From NCBI GenBank assembly GCA_046199005.1, contig CP176050.1, positions 2,356,001 through 2,420,000 on the forward strand: 64,000 nucleotides of DNA. Reading direction: 5' to 3'. Each line of letters begins with the position of its first letter. The stretch's first letter is position 1. This DNA is from Ascidiimonas sp046199005 (GTDB taxonomy: Bacteria; Bacteroidota; Bacteroidia; Flavobacteriales; Flavobacteriaceae). Position numbers and translations under genes: made by a program. Of the stretch, positions 35,765 through 44,768 are shown piece by piece. Under the pieces are notes generated by a model that saw only the letters and a list, made by a program, of their open reading frames with translations, was not told the DNA's origin and ran no database searches.

Positions 35765-36829
35765 ATGAAAAAACATAATTTTAGCGCAGGCCCTTGTATT
35801 TTACCGGAAGAAGTCATGAAACAAGCTTCTGAAGCAGTCATTGAGTTTAATGGTATGGGGCTTTCACTTATTGAAATATCACACCGAGACAAAAACTTTG
35901 TAGCCGTTATGGACAAAGCCAGAGAACTGGCTCTTGAACTCCTCGGACTTGAAGGCAAGGGTTATCAGGCACTTTTTCTTCAAGGAGGTGCCAGTCTTGA
36001 GTTTCTCATGGTGGCATATAACCTTTTAGAAAATAAAGCAGCTTATTTAGATACTGGAACATGGTCTGCCAAAGCAATAAAAGAAGCAGAGATATTAGGC
36101 GAAGTAAGTGTCGTAGGATCTTCGAAAGATGCCAATTATAATTACATTCCAAAAGGATATGAAATTCCCGGTGATGCCGATTATTTTCATTGCACTTCAA
36201 ACAATACTATATTCGGAACACAGATCAAGAATTTTCCATCACTGACTATTCCGATGGTCTGTGATATGAGTTCAGACATTTTCTCCCGAAAATTGGATTT
36301 CTCAAAGTTTGATTTGATCTATGCAGGAGCTCAGAAAAATATGGGGCCCGCAGGCACCACACTAGTGATCGTAAAAGAGGCTGTACTGGGCAAGGTTACG
36401 CGTAAAGTGCCTTCTATGCTCAACTACAAAACACAAATATCCAAAGACAGCATGTTTAACACTCCTTCGGTTTTTGCAGTATATGTTTCGATGCTTACGC
36501 TAGAATGGTTGAAAAACTTAGGAGGTATTGAGGCTATTGAGAAAATCAACAACCAAAAGGCTTCCCTTATCTATGACGAAATAGACAGAAACGCTCTCTT
36601 TAAAGGTTTTGCAGCCAGAGAAGACAGAAGCACTATGAATGCTACTTTTAATTTAGCAGATGAGACAATGAAAGATCGTTTTGATTCCTTATGGAAAGAG
36701 GCTAACATAAGCGGTATCAATGGTCACAGAAGTGTAGGAGGCTATCGTGCATCCATGTACAATGCATTACCTCTTGACAGTGTAAAGGTGCTGGTTGAGG
36801 TGATGAAGGAATTCGAAAGAACAGCATAA
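35765..36829 (+). CDS. serC: phosphoserine aminotransferase
   Basis: SerC transaminates 3-phosphohydroxypyruvate to phosphoserine and also serves pyridoxal phosphate synthesis. The 354-residue protein is a class-V PLP enzyme with N-F-S-A-G-P (5-10) and Q-G-G-A-S (73-77). The PLP lysine is Lys191 in Y-A-G-A-Q-K-N-M-G-P-A-G. The C-terminal G-H-R-S-V-G-G-Y-R-A-S-M-Y-N-A motif is also present. Length is normal. It is followed 54 bases later by serA, so serine synthesis from 3-phosphoglycerate is clustered here. serB is not in this window. Confidence 0.96.
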   Translation: MKKHNFSAGPCILPEEVMKQASEAVIEFNGMGLSLIEISHRDKNFVAVMDKARELALELLGLEGKGYQALFLQGGASLEFLMVAYNLLENKAAYLDTGTWSAKAIKEAEILGEVSVVGSSKDANYNYIPKGYEIPGDADYFHCTSNNTIFGTQIKNFPSLTIPMVCDMSSDIFSRKLDFSKFDLIYAGAQKNMGPAGTTLVIVKEAVLGKVTRKVPSMLNYKTQISKDSMFNTPSVFAVYVSMLTLEWLKNLGGIEAIEKINNQKASLIYDEIDRNALFKGFAAREDRSTMNATFNLADETMKDRFDSLWKEANISGINGHRSVGGYRASMYNALPLDSVKVLVEVMKEFERTA

Positions 36830-36883
36830 AAAATAACTATTAACTTATCCTGATACGTTCGTCGGGAAATAAAAATACAGGAA

Positions 36884-37846
36884 ATGAAAGTTTTAGCAAA
36901 TGATGGTATTTCTTCTACAGGAATTACGGCGCTAGAAAAAGCAGGTTTTGAAGTGATCACCACGAAGGTTGCACAAGAACAATTGATCGATTTTATTAAT
37001 GAAAATTCAATCAATGTTCTATTGGTAAGATCAGCTACCAAGGTTCGAAAAGATATAATAGATGCCTGTGATTCTCTTAAGATCATTGGTCGTGGGGGTG
37101 TTGGAATGGATAATATTGATGTGGAATATGCCCGATCAAAAGGTTTGCATGTGATTAATACCCCGGCTGCATCATCGGCATCAGTGGCAGAATTAGTTTT
37201 TGCTCATCTCTACTCAGGTGTACGGTTTTTACATGATGCAAACAGAAATATGCCATTGGAGGGCGAGACAAAATTCAATCAACTCAAGAAAAGTTTTGCA
37301 GGAGGTGTTGAACTGAGGGGTAAAACTCTTGGAATCATTGGCTTCGGAAGAATTGGTCAGGAAGTCGCTAAAATTGGTATCGGTGTAGGTATGCACGTAC
37401 TTGCATATGATCCTTTTGTTGAAAAAGCGACGATTACTTTAGACTTTTTTGACGGACAAAAAATTGATGTGAATATCAATACACAGCCCAAAGAAGAAGT
37501 ACTTAAAAATGCAGACTTTGTAACGCTTCACGTACCTGCTCAAAAAGAATATGTGATTGGCAAACATGAATTAAGTATCATGAAGAATAGCGCCTCACTT
37601 ATTAACGCTGCGAGAGGAGGCGTTATAGATGAAGTTGCCCTAATCGAAGCGCTGGAAAATGGCAAATTGCGTTTTGCTGGTCTGGACACTTTTGAAAATG
37701 AACCAACACCAGCCGTAAAGGTATTGATGAATTCAAAAGTTTCGCTTACACCACATATTGGTGCAGCAACCCAAGAAGCTCAAAACAGAATTGGTACGGA
37801 ACTGGCAGATCAAATTATCGCTATTCTAAAGCCAGCTTCTGCCTAA
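36884..37846 (+). CDS. serA: D-3-phosphoglycerate dehydrogenase (short type)
   Basis: This enzyme oxidises 3-phosphoglycerate to 3-phosphohydroxypyruvate with NAD. The 320-residue protein has the NAD motif G-I-I-G-F-G-R-I-G-Q-E. The catalytic Arg-Glu-His set is represented by N-A-A-R-G-G-V-I-D-E, F-E-N-E-P and T-P-H-I-G-A-A-T. It lacks the C-terminal ACT domain, so no serine feedback is expected through it. Adjacency to serC supports the serine role over other 2-hydroxyacid substrates. Confidence 0.93.
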   Translation: MKVLANDGISSTGITALEKAGFEVITTKVAQEQLIDFINENSINVLLVRSATKVRKDIIDACDSLKIIGRGGVGMDNIDVEYARSKGLHVINTPAASSASVAELVFAHLYSGVRFLHDANRNMPLEGETKFNQLKKSFAGGVELRGKTLGIIGFGRIGQEVAKIGIGVGMHVLAYDPFVEKATITLDFFDGQKIDVNINTQPKEEVLKNADFVTLHVPAQKEYVIGKHELSIMKNSASLINAARGGVIDEVALIEALENGKLRFAGLDTFENEPTPAVKVLMNSKVSLTPHIGAATQEAQNRIGTELADQIIAILKPASA

Positions 37847-37869
37847 TTTTGCATATATCCTATTACAAG

Positions 37870-37903
37870 AGTCCTTTCAGTATATACTTAAAGGACTTTT
37901 TTC
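37870..37903 (+). terminator. intrinsic terminator after serA
   Basis: An 8-bp stem (AGTCCTTT with AAAGGACT, 37870-37897) with a 12-base loop precedes a T run, 24 bases past the serA stop. Confidence 0.75.
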
Positions 37904-37942
37904 GTATATTGAAACACTAACAACTTAAAATTAAATTAAAAG

Positions 37943-38575
37943 ATGTCTGGACTATTAGATCTGTTGAACAGTGACATGGGGAAGCAAATAATTAACGGTG
38001 TAAGTAATCAAACCGGAGCTCCCGAAAATAAAACGGCTGACGTATTGAGTATGGCCCTTCCTGTACTTATGGGAGCGATGAAAAAAAATGTACAATCGCC
38101 AGATGGTGCTTCCGGCCTATTGAATGCTTTGTCTTCTAAGCATGACGGAAGTATTCTAGATAATCTTGGAGGTTTTTTTGGTGGAGGTGTAGATGATTCT
38201 GCAATGAAGGATGGTGCAGGAATACTGGGACACTTACTCGGTGATAAACAAGCAAATGTAGAAAATGCCCTTAGTCAGAAATCCGGATTAGATGCCGGCT
38301 CTATCGGTCAAATTTTGAAAATTGCAGCTCCTATTGTAATGGGATTCATGGGAAGACAGCAAAGACAGAGCAATGCTACAGATAGTAACGGTCTCAATAC
38401 GCTCTTAGGAAGTATGCTAGGTGGGCAGCCCAAACAAAATCAGAGCTTAATCACATCACTGATCGATGCAGACGGTGACGGAAGCATATTAGACGATGTT
38501 GCTGATATGGTACTCGGAAATAATAAAAAGAAAGGCGGCCTTGGTGGTTTACTAGGCAGCATTTTCGGAAAATAA
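37943..38575 (+). CDS. DUF937-like protein
   Basis: This 210-residue protein is rich in Gly, Ser and Leu with amphipathic helices. The start is L-L-D-L-L-N-S-D-M-G-K-Q-I-I-N-G-V-S. Later come I-L-G-H-L-L-G-D-K and a Gly-rich C-terminus, L-G-G-L-L-G-S-I-F-G-K. The segments S-G-L-L-N-A-L and D-G-D-G-S-I-L-D-D-V are typical of the DUF937 family. No function is established. It has a separate terminator at 38597, so it is probably a single-gene transcript. Confidence 0.82.
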   Translation: MSGLLDLLNSDMGKQIINGVSNQTGAPENKTADVLSMALPVLMGAMKKNVQSPDGASGLLNALSSKHDGSILDNLGGFFGGGVDDSAMKDGAGILGHLLGDKQANVENALSQKSGLDAGSIGQILKIAAPIVMGFMGRQQRQSNATDSNGLNTLLGSMLGGQPKQNQSLITSLIDADGDGSILDDVADMVLGNNKKKGGLGGLLGSIFGK

Positions 38576-38596
38576 TACGATCATCCTTATTCAATC

Positions 38597-38623
38597 AAAA
38601 ACCGGGAATTTCCCGGTTTTTTT
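38597..38623 (+). terminator. intrinsic terminator after the DUF937 gene
   Basis: A stem of about 11 bp (AAAACCGGGAA with TTCCCGGTTTT) ends in a T run, 21 bases past the stop. Confidence 0.9.
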
Positions 38624-38698
38624 GTTTTATCCGTTAAAAATCGGTTAAGAAAAACAAAAAAATAGGTCTTTCGGTGCTTATTTAGTATATTTAATATT

Positions 38699-39142
38699 AT
38701 GAGAAGTATAGTTGCATTCCTCCTTTTTGGTTTATTGATATGGGGTTGTTCCAGTAACACTAAAAATGATTCTGTAAGCGATAAAGAACGACTTGCATTT
38801 AATAGTAAGACAAATGATACGGTTAGAATAGCTAATGATAGTCTTGAATATCAAATCATTATTCTTGAACCTGGTTTCAATTTCTGGCTTAACAGTATTG
38901 CGAGGCCTAAAGGATATTACAACCAGAATTTCTTAGAAAATCGCAACAGACTGCTCGTACTGGAATGGAACAACAGAGTTCAACAACCACAATTATTTGA
39001 TCCCAACCTTTATATTCTGCCCATCGACTATAATTATAATATAGATTATGGCTACGATGTGAATTATCAGCTGTACAATTTTTTCATCTACTTTCAACGT
39101 AAATACAACCAGCGTCTTACAGGGTTTGTCCCTCGAATATAA
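38699..39142 (+). CDS. lipoprotein, DUF6146-like
   Basis: This 147-residue protein has a lipoprotein signal ending in W-G-C (Cys17), then a mature domain that is rich in Tyr, Asn and Asp. It contains I-I-L-E-P-G-F-N-F-W-L-N-S and an N-Y-N-Y-D-Y-G-Y-D-V-N-Y type run. It matches my memory of the DUF6146 family of Bacteroidota, which lacks a known function. It is followed 30 bases later by a membrane protein gene that has its own promoter-like box. Confidence 0.78.
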   Translation: MRSIVAFLLFGLLIWGCSSNTKNDSVSDKERLAFNSKTNDTVRIANDSLEYQIIILEPGFNFWLNSIARPKGYYNQNFLENRNRLLVLEWNNRVQQPQLFDPNLYILPIDYNYNIDYGYDVNYQLYNFFIYFQRKYNQRLTGFVPRI

Positions 39143-39155
39143 TTAGTTATATTTG
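39125..39155 (+). promoter_or_regulatory. Bacteroidota -33/-7 promoter for the DUF6787 gene
   Basis: TTTG at 39125-39128 and TATATTTG at 39148-39155 are 19 bases apart, an exact match to the TTTG-N19-TAnnTTTG consensus. The -33 part lies inside the end of the preceding gene. Confidence 0.75.
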
Positions 39156-39172
39156 CGCCTCAAAAATGAGGT

Positions 39173-39718
39173 ATGAAGAAGTTCAAAGAACGTTGGGAAA
39201 TAAATGCTAATTGGCAACTTGTTTTTCCATTTTTAGGCATCATTGCATTGGTTTTTTCCGCTTTTCTTATCAGCAAAAATGTAGTTGATAGCGTTTTTCC
39301 AGAGATTTCTTCAGATTTGCAGACAATTTTTTACCTTATACTATCCTGTATCTTATTTTATTTGATCCTTCAAATTACTCTATGGCTTTTCAATAAGTTG
39401 GAAAGGAGATGGCAAGTGAAGTATCGGTGGGAATTGATTTCGATCTTTCTCGTCTTTGCGGTTACAGGTTCTGCGTCTGCAAGAGTATCCGGTCCTCTAT
39501 TGGATTATCTTGGTTTTGAAAGAGCAATATTTGCCTCTGCCTGGTATTGGAGTGTTTTATACTGGAGTATTCGTATTCTTATCATTTTTCCTATCTATCA
39601 GGTATTGCTCATCATTGTAGGTGCCTTATTTGGTCAGTATAAATTTTTCAGAAGCTTTGAGGAGAAGATGCTTTCCAGAATGGGGTTTTCATTTTTGTTT
39701 TCTTCTAAAAGATTTTAA
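39173..39718 (+). CDS. membrane protein, DUF6787-like
   Basis: This 181-residue protein has four or five hydrophobic helices (roughly residues 13-34, 45-70, 84-102, 122-140 and 142-160). The motif F-A-V-T-G-S-A-S-A-R-V-S-G-P sits near residues 94-107, which I associate with DUF6787. Both termini are charged. The function is unknown. It has the clearest -33/-7 promoter in the window. Confidence 0.78.
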   Translation: MKKFKERWEINANWQLVFPFLGIIALVFSAFLISKNVVDSVFPEISSDLQTIFYLILSCILFYLILQITLWLFNKLERRWQVKYRWELISIFLVFAVTGSASARVSGPLLDYLGFERAIFASAWYWSVLYWSIRILIIFPIYQVLLIIVGALFGQYKFFRSFEEKMLSRMGFSFLFSSKRF

Positions 39719-39752
39719 TAAAACTTTAATAGGATTTGTTTCAATTAATCCA

Positions 39753-39760
39753 TACGTTTG
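39753..39760 (+). promoter_or_regulatory. -7 box immediately before the His/Cys peptide gene
   Basis: TACGTTTG matches TAnnTTTG and lies five bases before the ATG at 39766, so the transcript could be nearly leaderless. No well-placed -33 element is seen. Confidence 0.4.
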
Positions 39761-39765
39761 TAATA

Positions 39766-40071
39766 ATGCAATCTCGTATTCAACATATAAGTGCTATCAT
39801 TTTACTCGGAATTTTTCTTTTCGTTAAGATCATTTCGGTTCATTCTTATATGCATTTACTTCAGGATGAAGATGCGTACGTTGAAAACTGCACGCACTGC
39901 GAATTCCAATTACATTCTAATGAACTTCCATTTACTGAAACTGCTGTTTTGGTCGCTGCTACTCCTTCTGTTCAGATATCTTTAGAAGTAGCAAATTATT
40001 ATTCTACACCTTTGGTGGAAAATCTTGTTAAGTTTTCGTTCTCAAACAAGGCTCCACCCGTTTTATCTTAA
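39766..40071 (+). CDS. membrane-anchored His/Cys peptide, putative metal binder
   Basis: With the ATG at 39766 the protein has 101 residues. It has an N-terminal hydrophobic helix (residues 8-25) then His26, His30, an acidic stretch, Cys42-x-His44-Cys45 and His50. This His/acid/C-x-x-C pattern is what small periplasmic proteins near copper or zinc TonB receptors show. It opens an apparent operon with the TonB receptor (75 bases downstream) and a lipoprotein. Metal binding is inference from residues and context. Confidence 0.75.
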   Translation: MQSRIQHISAIILLGIFLFVKIISVHSYMHLLQDEDAYVENCTHCEFQLHSNELPFTETAVLVAATPSVQISLEVANYYSTPLVENLVKFSFSNKAPPVLS

Positions 40072-40145
40072 TTATTTGGTCTATCCTCATACTGTCTTTC
40101 TACAATTGGTGAAACCAGTATTTCTTTTGCATTTAATAATTACTA

Positions 40146-42545
40146 ATGAAATATTTTTTAATTACCATTTTATTTATGGTAAGTACAAGCAAAGCACATA
40201 CGCAACAGTGTAATGATCAATTACAAGGTCAAGTCATTGATTTTCATGAAGGTGTTCCGTTGCAAAATGCAGCTGTCCAAATACTGGAAACATCCCGCAG
40301 ATCTTTGACAGATGAGAATGGCAAATTCTTAATTAAAGGATTGTGCCCGGGTACTTATGAAGTTGAAATTACGCATCCGAATTGCCAAACGCTTATCATA
40401 CCGGTAGTGGTGGATGGAATTAGCAAGAAAGATTTTTATTTAGAACATCATTTAGAGGAATTGGAAGAAGTTAAGGTCACGGGTGACTCCAATAAGAAAA
40501 AAACCAATTCGTCTCAAGAGAATACAATCAATACCAAATTATTAAATCGCTATGCAAGCCAAAGTCTTGGAGACGCTTTAAAGGAAATCACCGGCGTATC
40601 TTCTTTAAATACCGGAGCAACCATTGTAAAACCTGTCATACAGGGTCTAAATGGTAGCAGAGTGTTAATTATTAATAATGGTGTACGTATGCAAGATATG
40701 GAGTGGGGAGATGAACATGCCCCTAACATAGATATTAATGCATCCGGAAGCGTTACAGTGATCAAAGGTGCAGCGGCTTTACAATATGGAGGAGACGCAA
40801 TTGGCGGAGTCATCATTGCAGAACCATCACAAGTAATTGTAAAAGACACGCTATACGGAAGTACTACACTTACAGGAGCCACCAACGGACGAGGCGGTTC
40901 TTTGACTTCAAAACTCATTAAAGGGTTTGATAGTGGTTGGTATCTTAAAGCACAGGGAAGTTTTAAAAGGTTCGGAGACTTCGAAGCACCTGATTATATA
41001 TTATCAAATACGGGGGTTTCTGAAAAAGCAGGCTCTTTCAATGTGGGAATGAATAAATTCACTCATGGTTTCGACTTCTATTACTCCTACTTTCAATCAG
41101 ACATTGCTGTTCTTCGTGCTTCTCATATTGGGAATGTGGATGACTTAATTAATGCAATTAATAGTCCGCTGCCATTGGTTATCGATCCTTTTACCTATGA
41201 TATTGACAGACCCAGACAGGAAGTAACACATCATCTGGCAAGGGCACGCTATTTCAAACGTTTCGAGGGCTTAGGCAAACTTAATGTACAATATGATTTC
41301 CAATTTAATAACCGATTTGAATTTGACATACGTGTAGGAGCCGATAGGGATAAACCGGCCATTGACCTCCAGTTAACGACACATACGCTACAATCAGATT
41401 TCAAATTTGATGCAAAATCAAATTATGAGCTTCACACAGGCCTTCTGCTAAGATACCAAGACAACTTTGCAAATCCGGCTACAGGAGTAAGACGTTTAAT
41501 ACCCGATTATCAAAAATTTGATGCTGGTCTATTTTTTACAGGCTCCTACTCCATATCTGAAGCAATTATGCTGGATGGAGGAATCAGATATGACTTTAAT
41601 AGAATTGATGCTAAAAAGTTCTATCAGGATTCCAGATGGGAAGAAAGAGGTTATCAGAATGATTTTGCAGATATCGTGATTGATGATCTTGGAACTCAAT
41701 TGTTAACTAATCCTGTATTTGATTACCATAATATATCTCTTACCGGTGGATTAAAATATGAAGTTAACGAAAATACTGAAGTACTTTTCAATTATACACT
41801 TGCACAACGTGCTCCAAATCCTTCTGAACTTTTTAGTGACGGACTGCATCATTCGGCTGCAAGAATTGAATTAGGAGACCTTAGAATACAACAGGAAACT
41901 TCAAATAAAGTAACGGCATCTGTAAAACAGCAATATGAAAAATGGGGCTGGGAAGTAGCTCCTTACGCCAACTTTATCAATGATTTTATTCTGTTAGAAC
42001 CCACAGATATAGAATTTACATTAAGAGGTGCATTTCCGGTATGGGAGTACCGTCAAACAAATGCAAGGCTTTTAGGCGTTGATGTTAACGGATTTGTAAA
42101 CTGGACATCGAGGTGGAAAACAAATCACCAATTCGCATTTGTCAAAGGATTAGATACTTCAAAAGATATTCCTCTTATCAATACACCTGCGCCTAAACTG
42201 ACTAATCGTTTGACCTACTCTTTAGAAAAATGGAATGATTTTTCTATAGGAATCGAAAGCAATTACTTATTCCGCCAGAATGAAACACCAGATAATATAT
42301 TGGTTTTTTCACCTCAGGCCAATGAAGAAGTATTGCTAAGAATTAATGATGCACCGGATGCTGCTCATTTATTAAATGCAAATGCAGACGCGACCTTAGA
42401 TTTTAAAAATAACCAATCCCTGTCTGTCGGACTTACGGTAACTAACATTTTAGATACCAATTACAGGGATTACCTTAACAGATTACGATATTTCTCCGAT
42501 GACCTCGGAAGAAACTTTTTAATACGATTAACCTTTAATTATTGA
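40146..42545 (+). CDS. TonB-dependent receptor, putative metal uptake
   Basis: This 799-residue outer-membrane protein has a signal peptide (residues 1-19). A carboxypeptidase-regulatory-like domain follows (about 28-100; G-Q-V-I-D-F, then S-L-T-D-E-N-G-K-F). The plug domain spans about 120-240 (L-G-D-A-L-K-E-I-T-G-V-S, then V-I-Q-G-L-N-G). The 22-strand barrel ends in F-L-I-R-L-T-F-N-Y with the terminal aromatic residue. The size is normal for single-subunit metal or siderophore receptors and not SusC-like. The upstream His/Cys peptide suggests a metal ion substrate, but the ligand is not proven. Confidence 0.9.
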   Translation: MKYFLITILFMVSTSKAHTQQCNDQLQGQVIDFHEGVPLQNAAVQILETSRRSLTDENGKFLIKGLCPGTYEVEITHPNCQTLIIPVVVDGISKKDFYLEHHLEELEEVKVTGDSNKKKTNSSQENTINTKLLNRYASQSLGDALKEITGVSSLNTGATIVKPVIQGLNGSRVLIINNGVRMQDMEWGDEHAPNIDINASGSVTVIKGAAALQYGGDAIGGVIIAEPSQVIVKDTLYGSTTLTGATNGRGGSLTSKLIKGFDSGWYLKAQGSFKRFGDFEAPDYILSNTGVSEKAGSFNVGMNKFTHGFDFYYSYFQSDIAVLRASHIGNVDDLINAINSPLPLVIDPFTYDIDRPRQEVTHHLARARYFKRFEGLGKLNVQYDFQFNNRFEFDIRVGADRDKPAIDLQLTTHTLQSDFKFDAKSNYELHTGLLLRYQDNFANPATGVRRLIPDYQKFDAGLFFTGSYSISEAIMLDGGIRYDFNRIDAKKFYQDSRWEERGYQNDFADIVIDDLGTQLLTNPVFDYHNISLTGGLKYEVNENTEVLFNYTLAQRAPNPSELFSDGLHHSAARIELGDLRIQQETSNKVTASVKQQYEKWGWEVAPYANFINDFILLEPTDIEFTLRGAFPVWEYRQTNARLLGVDVNGFVNWTSRWKTNHQFAFVKGLDTSKDIPLINTPAPKLTNRLTYSLEKWNDFSIGIESNYLFRQNETPDNILVFSPQANEEVLLRINDAPDAAHLLNANADATLDFKNNQSLSVGLTVTNILDTNYRDYLNRLRYFSDDLGRNFLIRLTFNY

Positions 42546-42564
42546 TTAACTTAATTTATTTACA

Positions 42565-43116
42565 ATGAAAAAGAACATTTTTTTATTAGGGCTAGTATCA
42601 CTTTTCTTCATAAGCTGTTCAAGTGACGATCCGGATCCGGTTAACGAAGAAGAAGTAATTACCACTATGACGGTAGTTCTCTCTGCTACAGGACAGGCTG
42701 ACGTTACTTTGAAAAGTACAGATTTAGATGGTGATGGTCCAAATCCTCCGGTAGTTGAGGTAATGGGAGCTTTAGCAACAAACACCACCTATAATGGAAC
42801 CATTACATTATTAAATGAGACAGAAACACCAGCTGAAGATATAACTGAAGAGGTAAAGGAAGAAGATGAAGAGCATCAATTCTTCTATCAGGTAAGTGGT
42901 TCACTTGCAAGCACTGCTTACAATGACCAGGATTCAAACGGAAATCCGGTAGGTATCGATTTTACGCTTACCACAGGAGAAACAGGACCTGGAACTATTC
43001 TCATCACCCTTCGTCACGAACCTAACAAAACCGCAGCTGGAGTAGCTAATGGCGATATCACAAATGCAGGTGGAGAAACAGATATTGCACAAACCTTCAG
43101 TGTAAGTGTACAATAA
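42565..43116 (+). CDS. acidic lipoprotein linked to the TonB receptor
   Basis: This 183-residue protein has a lipoprotein signal (lipobox F-F-I-S-C, Cys18) and an acidic linker after it. The mature domain is probably of beta type with Thr-rich strands. An acidic patch near residues 92-110 is rich in Glu. It lies 19 bases after the receptor and before a strong terminator, so it is the last gene of the operon. Similar lipoproteins follow such receptors in flavobacteria. A surface metal or ligand-binding role is inference. Confidence 0.8.
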   Translation: MKKNIFLLGLVSLFFISCSSDDPDPVNEEEVITTMTVVLSATGQADVTLKSTDLDGDGPNPPVVEVMGALATNTTYNGTITLLNETETPAEDITEEVKEEDEEHQFFYQVSGSLASTAYNDQDSNGNPVGIDFTLTTGETGPGTILITLRHEPNKTAAGVANGDITNAGGETDIAQTFSVSVQ

Positions 43117-43212
43117 CCTAAAGAACTATTGGAACTCCAGGACGCTAAACCTGGAGTATCCAAGGTGGTAATATGCTTTTTTTGTGAGATTTGATCGCAT
43201 GTTTACCGAGAA

Positions 43213-43240
43213 AGAAAACCCTTCTGTCGAAGGGTTTTCT
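43213..43240 (+). terminator. intrinsic terminator of the TonB operon
   Basis: A perfect 12-bp stem (AGAAAACCCTTC with GAAGGGTTTTCT) with a TGTC loop lies about 100 bases past the lipoprotein stop. Its T run is weak, and it may act in both directions. Confidence 0.75.
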
Positions 43241-43271
43241 GATTTTATAAACGCAAATTTGATATTATTTA

Positions 43272-43538
43272 TTATTTACGGGCAAGGAGATATGTATAGA
43301 TCCACATTAAAGTAAATGTAGGAATGATATCAACTCCCGGAAGTGCTTCTTCGATAAAAGTAATAACTCCCGCTATCTGACCTTTTTTTCCTTTATACAT
43401 TCGAGTCATTAACCATCCTGAAAGCGGTGCCCATACTACATCTGTAAATTCTCCTATTCCAGGAATAATGAAAGATGCATATCCTATGGCATCGAAAAGA
43501 AGTCCCAGAAAAAGTTTTCCGAATTTGCTTTGTATCAT
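43272..43538 (-). CDS. small membrane protein of unknown function
   Basis: This 88-residue protein has hydrophobic stretches near residues 10-24 and 70-86 and a central G-E-F-T-D-V-V-W-A-P-L-S-G-W. It resembles short, conserved two-helix proteins of Bacteroidota, but I cannot name the family. It is 49 bases downstream of folE on the same strand and may be its last partner. Confidence 0.72.
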   Translation of the reverse strand: MIQSKFGKLFLGLLFDAIGYASFIIPGIGEFTDVVWAPLSGWLMTRMYKGKKGQIAGVITFIEEALPGVDIIPTFTLMWIYTYLLARK

Positions 43539-43587
43539 AACTATTCAAGTATTAAACGATACTAAAATAGCAATAAAAATGCCAGTT

Positions 43588-44190
43588 TTAAGAAAGATCA
43601 GATCCCAGAAGTTTTAGAAACTCATTTCTCGTTTCGATTTTTTGAAAGGCTCCTCTAAATCCCGAAGTCGTGGTTACGGAGTTTTGCTTTTGTACACCTC
43701 TCATCATCATACACATGTGAGATGCTTCAATAACCACTGCGACGCCTTGCGGTTTCAGGGTGTTATTTATGCATTCCAGGATATCGTGGGTAAGCCTTTC
43801 TTGCACCTGCAAACGCCGGGCAAAAACATCTACTATACGTGGAACTTTACTAAGTCCTACAATATAACCATTAGGAATATATGCAATATGTGCCTTTCCG
43901 AAAAAAGGAAGTACATGATGCTCACATAGGGAGTACAATTCAATGTCTTTAATGATCACCATATCATTGTAGTCTTCTTTAAACATAGCTCCTCTCAATA
44001 TTTCCGCACCGTCCATATGATAGCCTTGTGTGAGAAATTGCATAGCTTTTGCTGCTCGCTCCGGTGTTTTTACCAAACCTTCACGCAAAGGGTCCTCCCC
44101 TAGCTCTGTAATTATATTTTTGTAACTGTCTTTTACCTCGTCGGTAATTTCTAAATTGTATTCTTCTAAATATTTATAAGGTGGTGTCAT
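43588..44190 (-). CDS. folE: GTP cyclohydrolase I
   Basis: This enzyme converts GTP to 7,8-dihydroneopterin triphosphate, the first step of folate and other pterins. The 200-residue protein has the zinc motif L-C-E-H-H-V-L-P-F and the family motifs E-D-P-L-R-E-G-L-V-K-T-P-E-R and V-G-L-S-K-V-P-R. The C-terminal segment S-H-M-C-M-M-M-R-G-V contains the second zinc cysteine. Full length. Its start is 1 base from the msrA stop, so both are driven from upstream of msrA, where an inverted repeat sits. Confidence 0.95.
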   Translation of the reverse strand: MTPPYKYLEEYNLEITDEVKDSYKNIITELGEDPLREGLVKTPERAAKAMQFLTQGYHMDGAEILRGAMFKEDYNDMVIIKDIELYSLCEHHVLPFFGKAHIAYIPNGYIVGLSKVPRIVDVFARRLQVQERLTHDILECINNTLKPQGVAVVIEASHMCMMMRGVQKQNSVTTTSGFRGAFQKIETRNEFLKLLGSDLS

Positions 44191-44741
44191 TAAACCGTTT
44201 TTAGTTTGTTTTGATATTTTGATTTCAGCTTCATTAGTTTTGGATCTATTATAACCTGGCAGTAAGGCTGACTCTTGTTAGTGTCATAATAATCCTGATG
44301 GTAATCTTCTGCATTATAAAAAACACCCAATTCTGAAACTTCCGTTACAATTGGGTCTTCAAAAATATGGTCTTTCTCCAGCATCGCTATATAATTTAAA
44401 GCTTTTTGACGCTGAATATCGTTTGCATAGAAAATTGCAGAACGGTATTGTGTACCTGTATCGTTACCTTGTCGATTTAAGGTCGTAGGATCATGAGTAC
44501 CAAAGAATATATCTAAAAGATCTTCATACGAAATCTCATTTTCATCATAAAAGATCTGTATTGCTTCTGCATGACCCGTTCTTCCGGAACAAATTTCCCG
44601 GTAGGCTGGATTTTTGATAGTACCTCCTGTATATCCTGAAATAACCTTATGTACTCCCTTAACCCTTTTAAAAACTGCCTCAGTACACCAGAAGCAACCG
44701 CCTGCAAAAGTAGCAGGAATATGTTTTGTATTACTTGTCAT
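44190..44741 (-). CDS. msrA: peptide methionine-S-sulfoxide reductase A
   Basis: MsrA reduces methionine S-sulfoxide in proteins, repairing oxidative damage. The 183-residue protein has the catalytic Cys16 in G-G-C-F-W-C and the typical Y-x-G-G-T-x-x-N-P-x-Y and E-D-Y-H-Q-D-Y segments. No signal peptide is seen, so it is cytoplasmic. It overlaps folE by one base, a pairing of oxidative repair with pterin synthesis. A perfect 10-bp inverted repeat lies upstream at 44769-44800. Confidence 0.95.
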   Translation of the reverse strand: MTSNTKHIPATFAGGCFWCTEAVFKRVKGVHKVISGYTGGTIKNPAYREICSGRTGHAEAIQIFYDENEISYEDLLDIFFGTHDPTTLNRQGNDTGTQYRSAIFYANDIQRQKALNYIAMLEKDHIFEDPIVTEVSELGVFYNAEDYHQDYYDTNKSQPYCQVIIDPKLMKLKSKYQNKLKTV

Positions 44742-44768
44742 GAATTGTATATAATTGTGTTGAACAAC

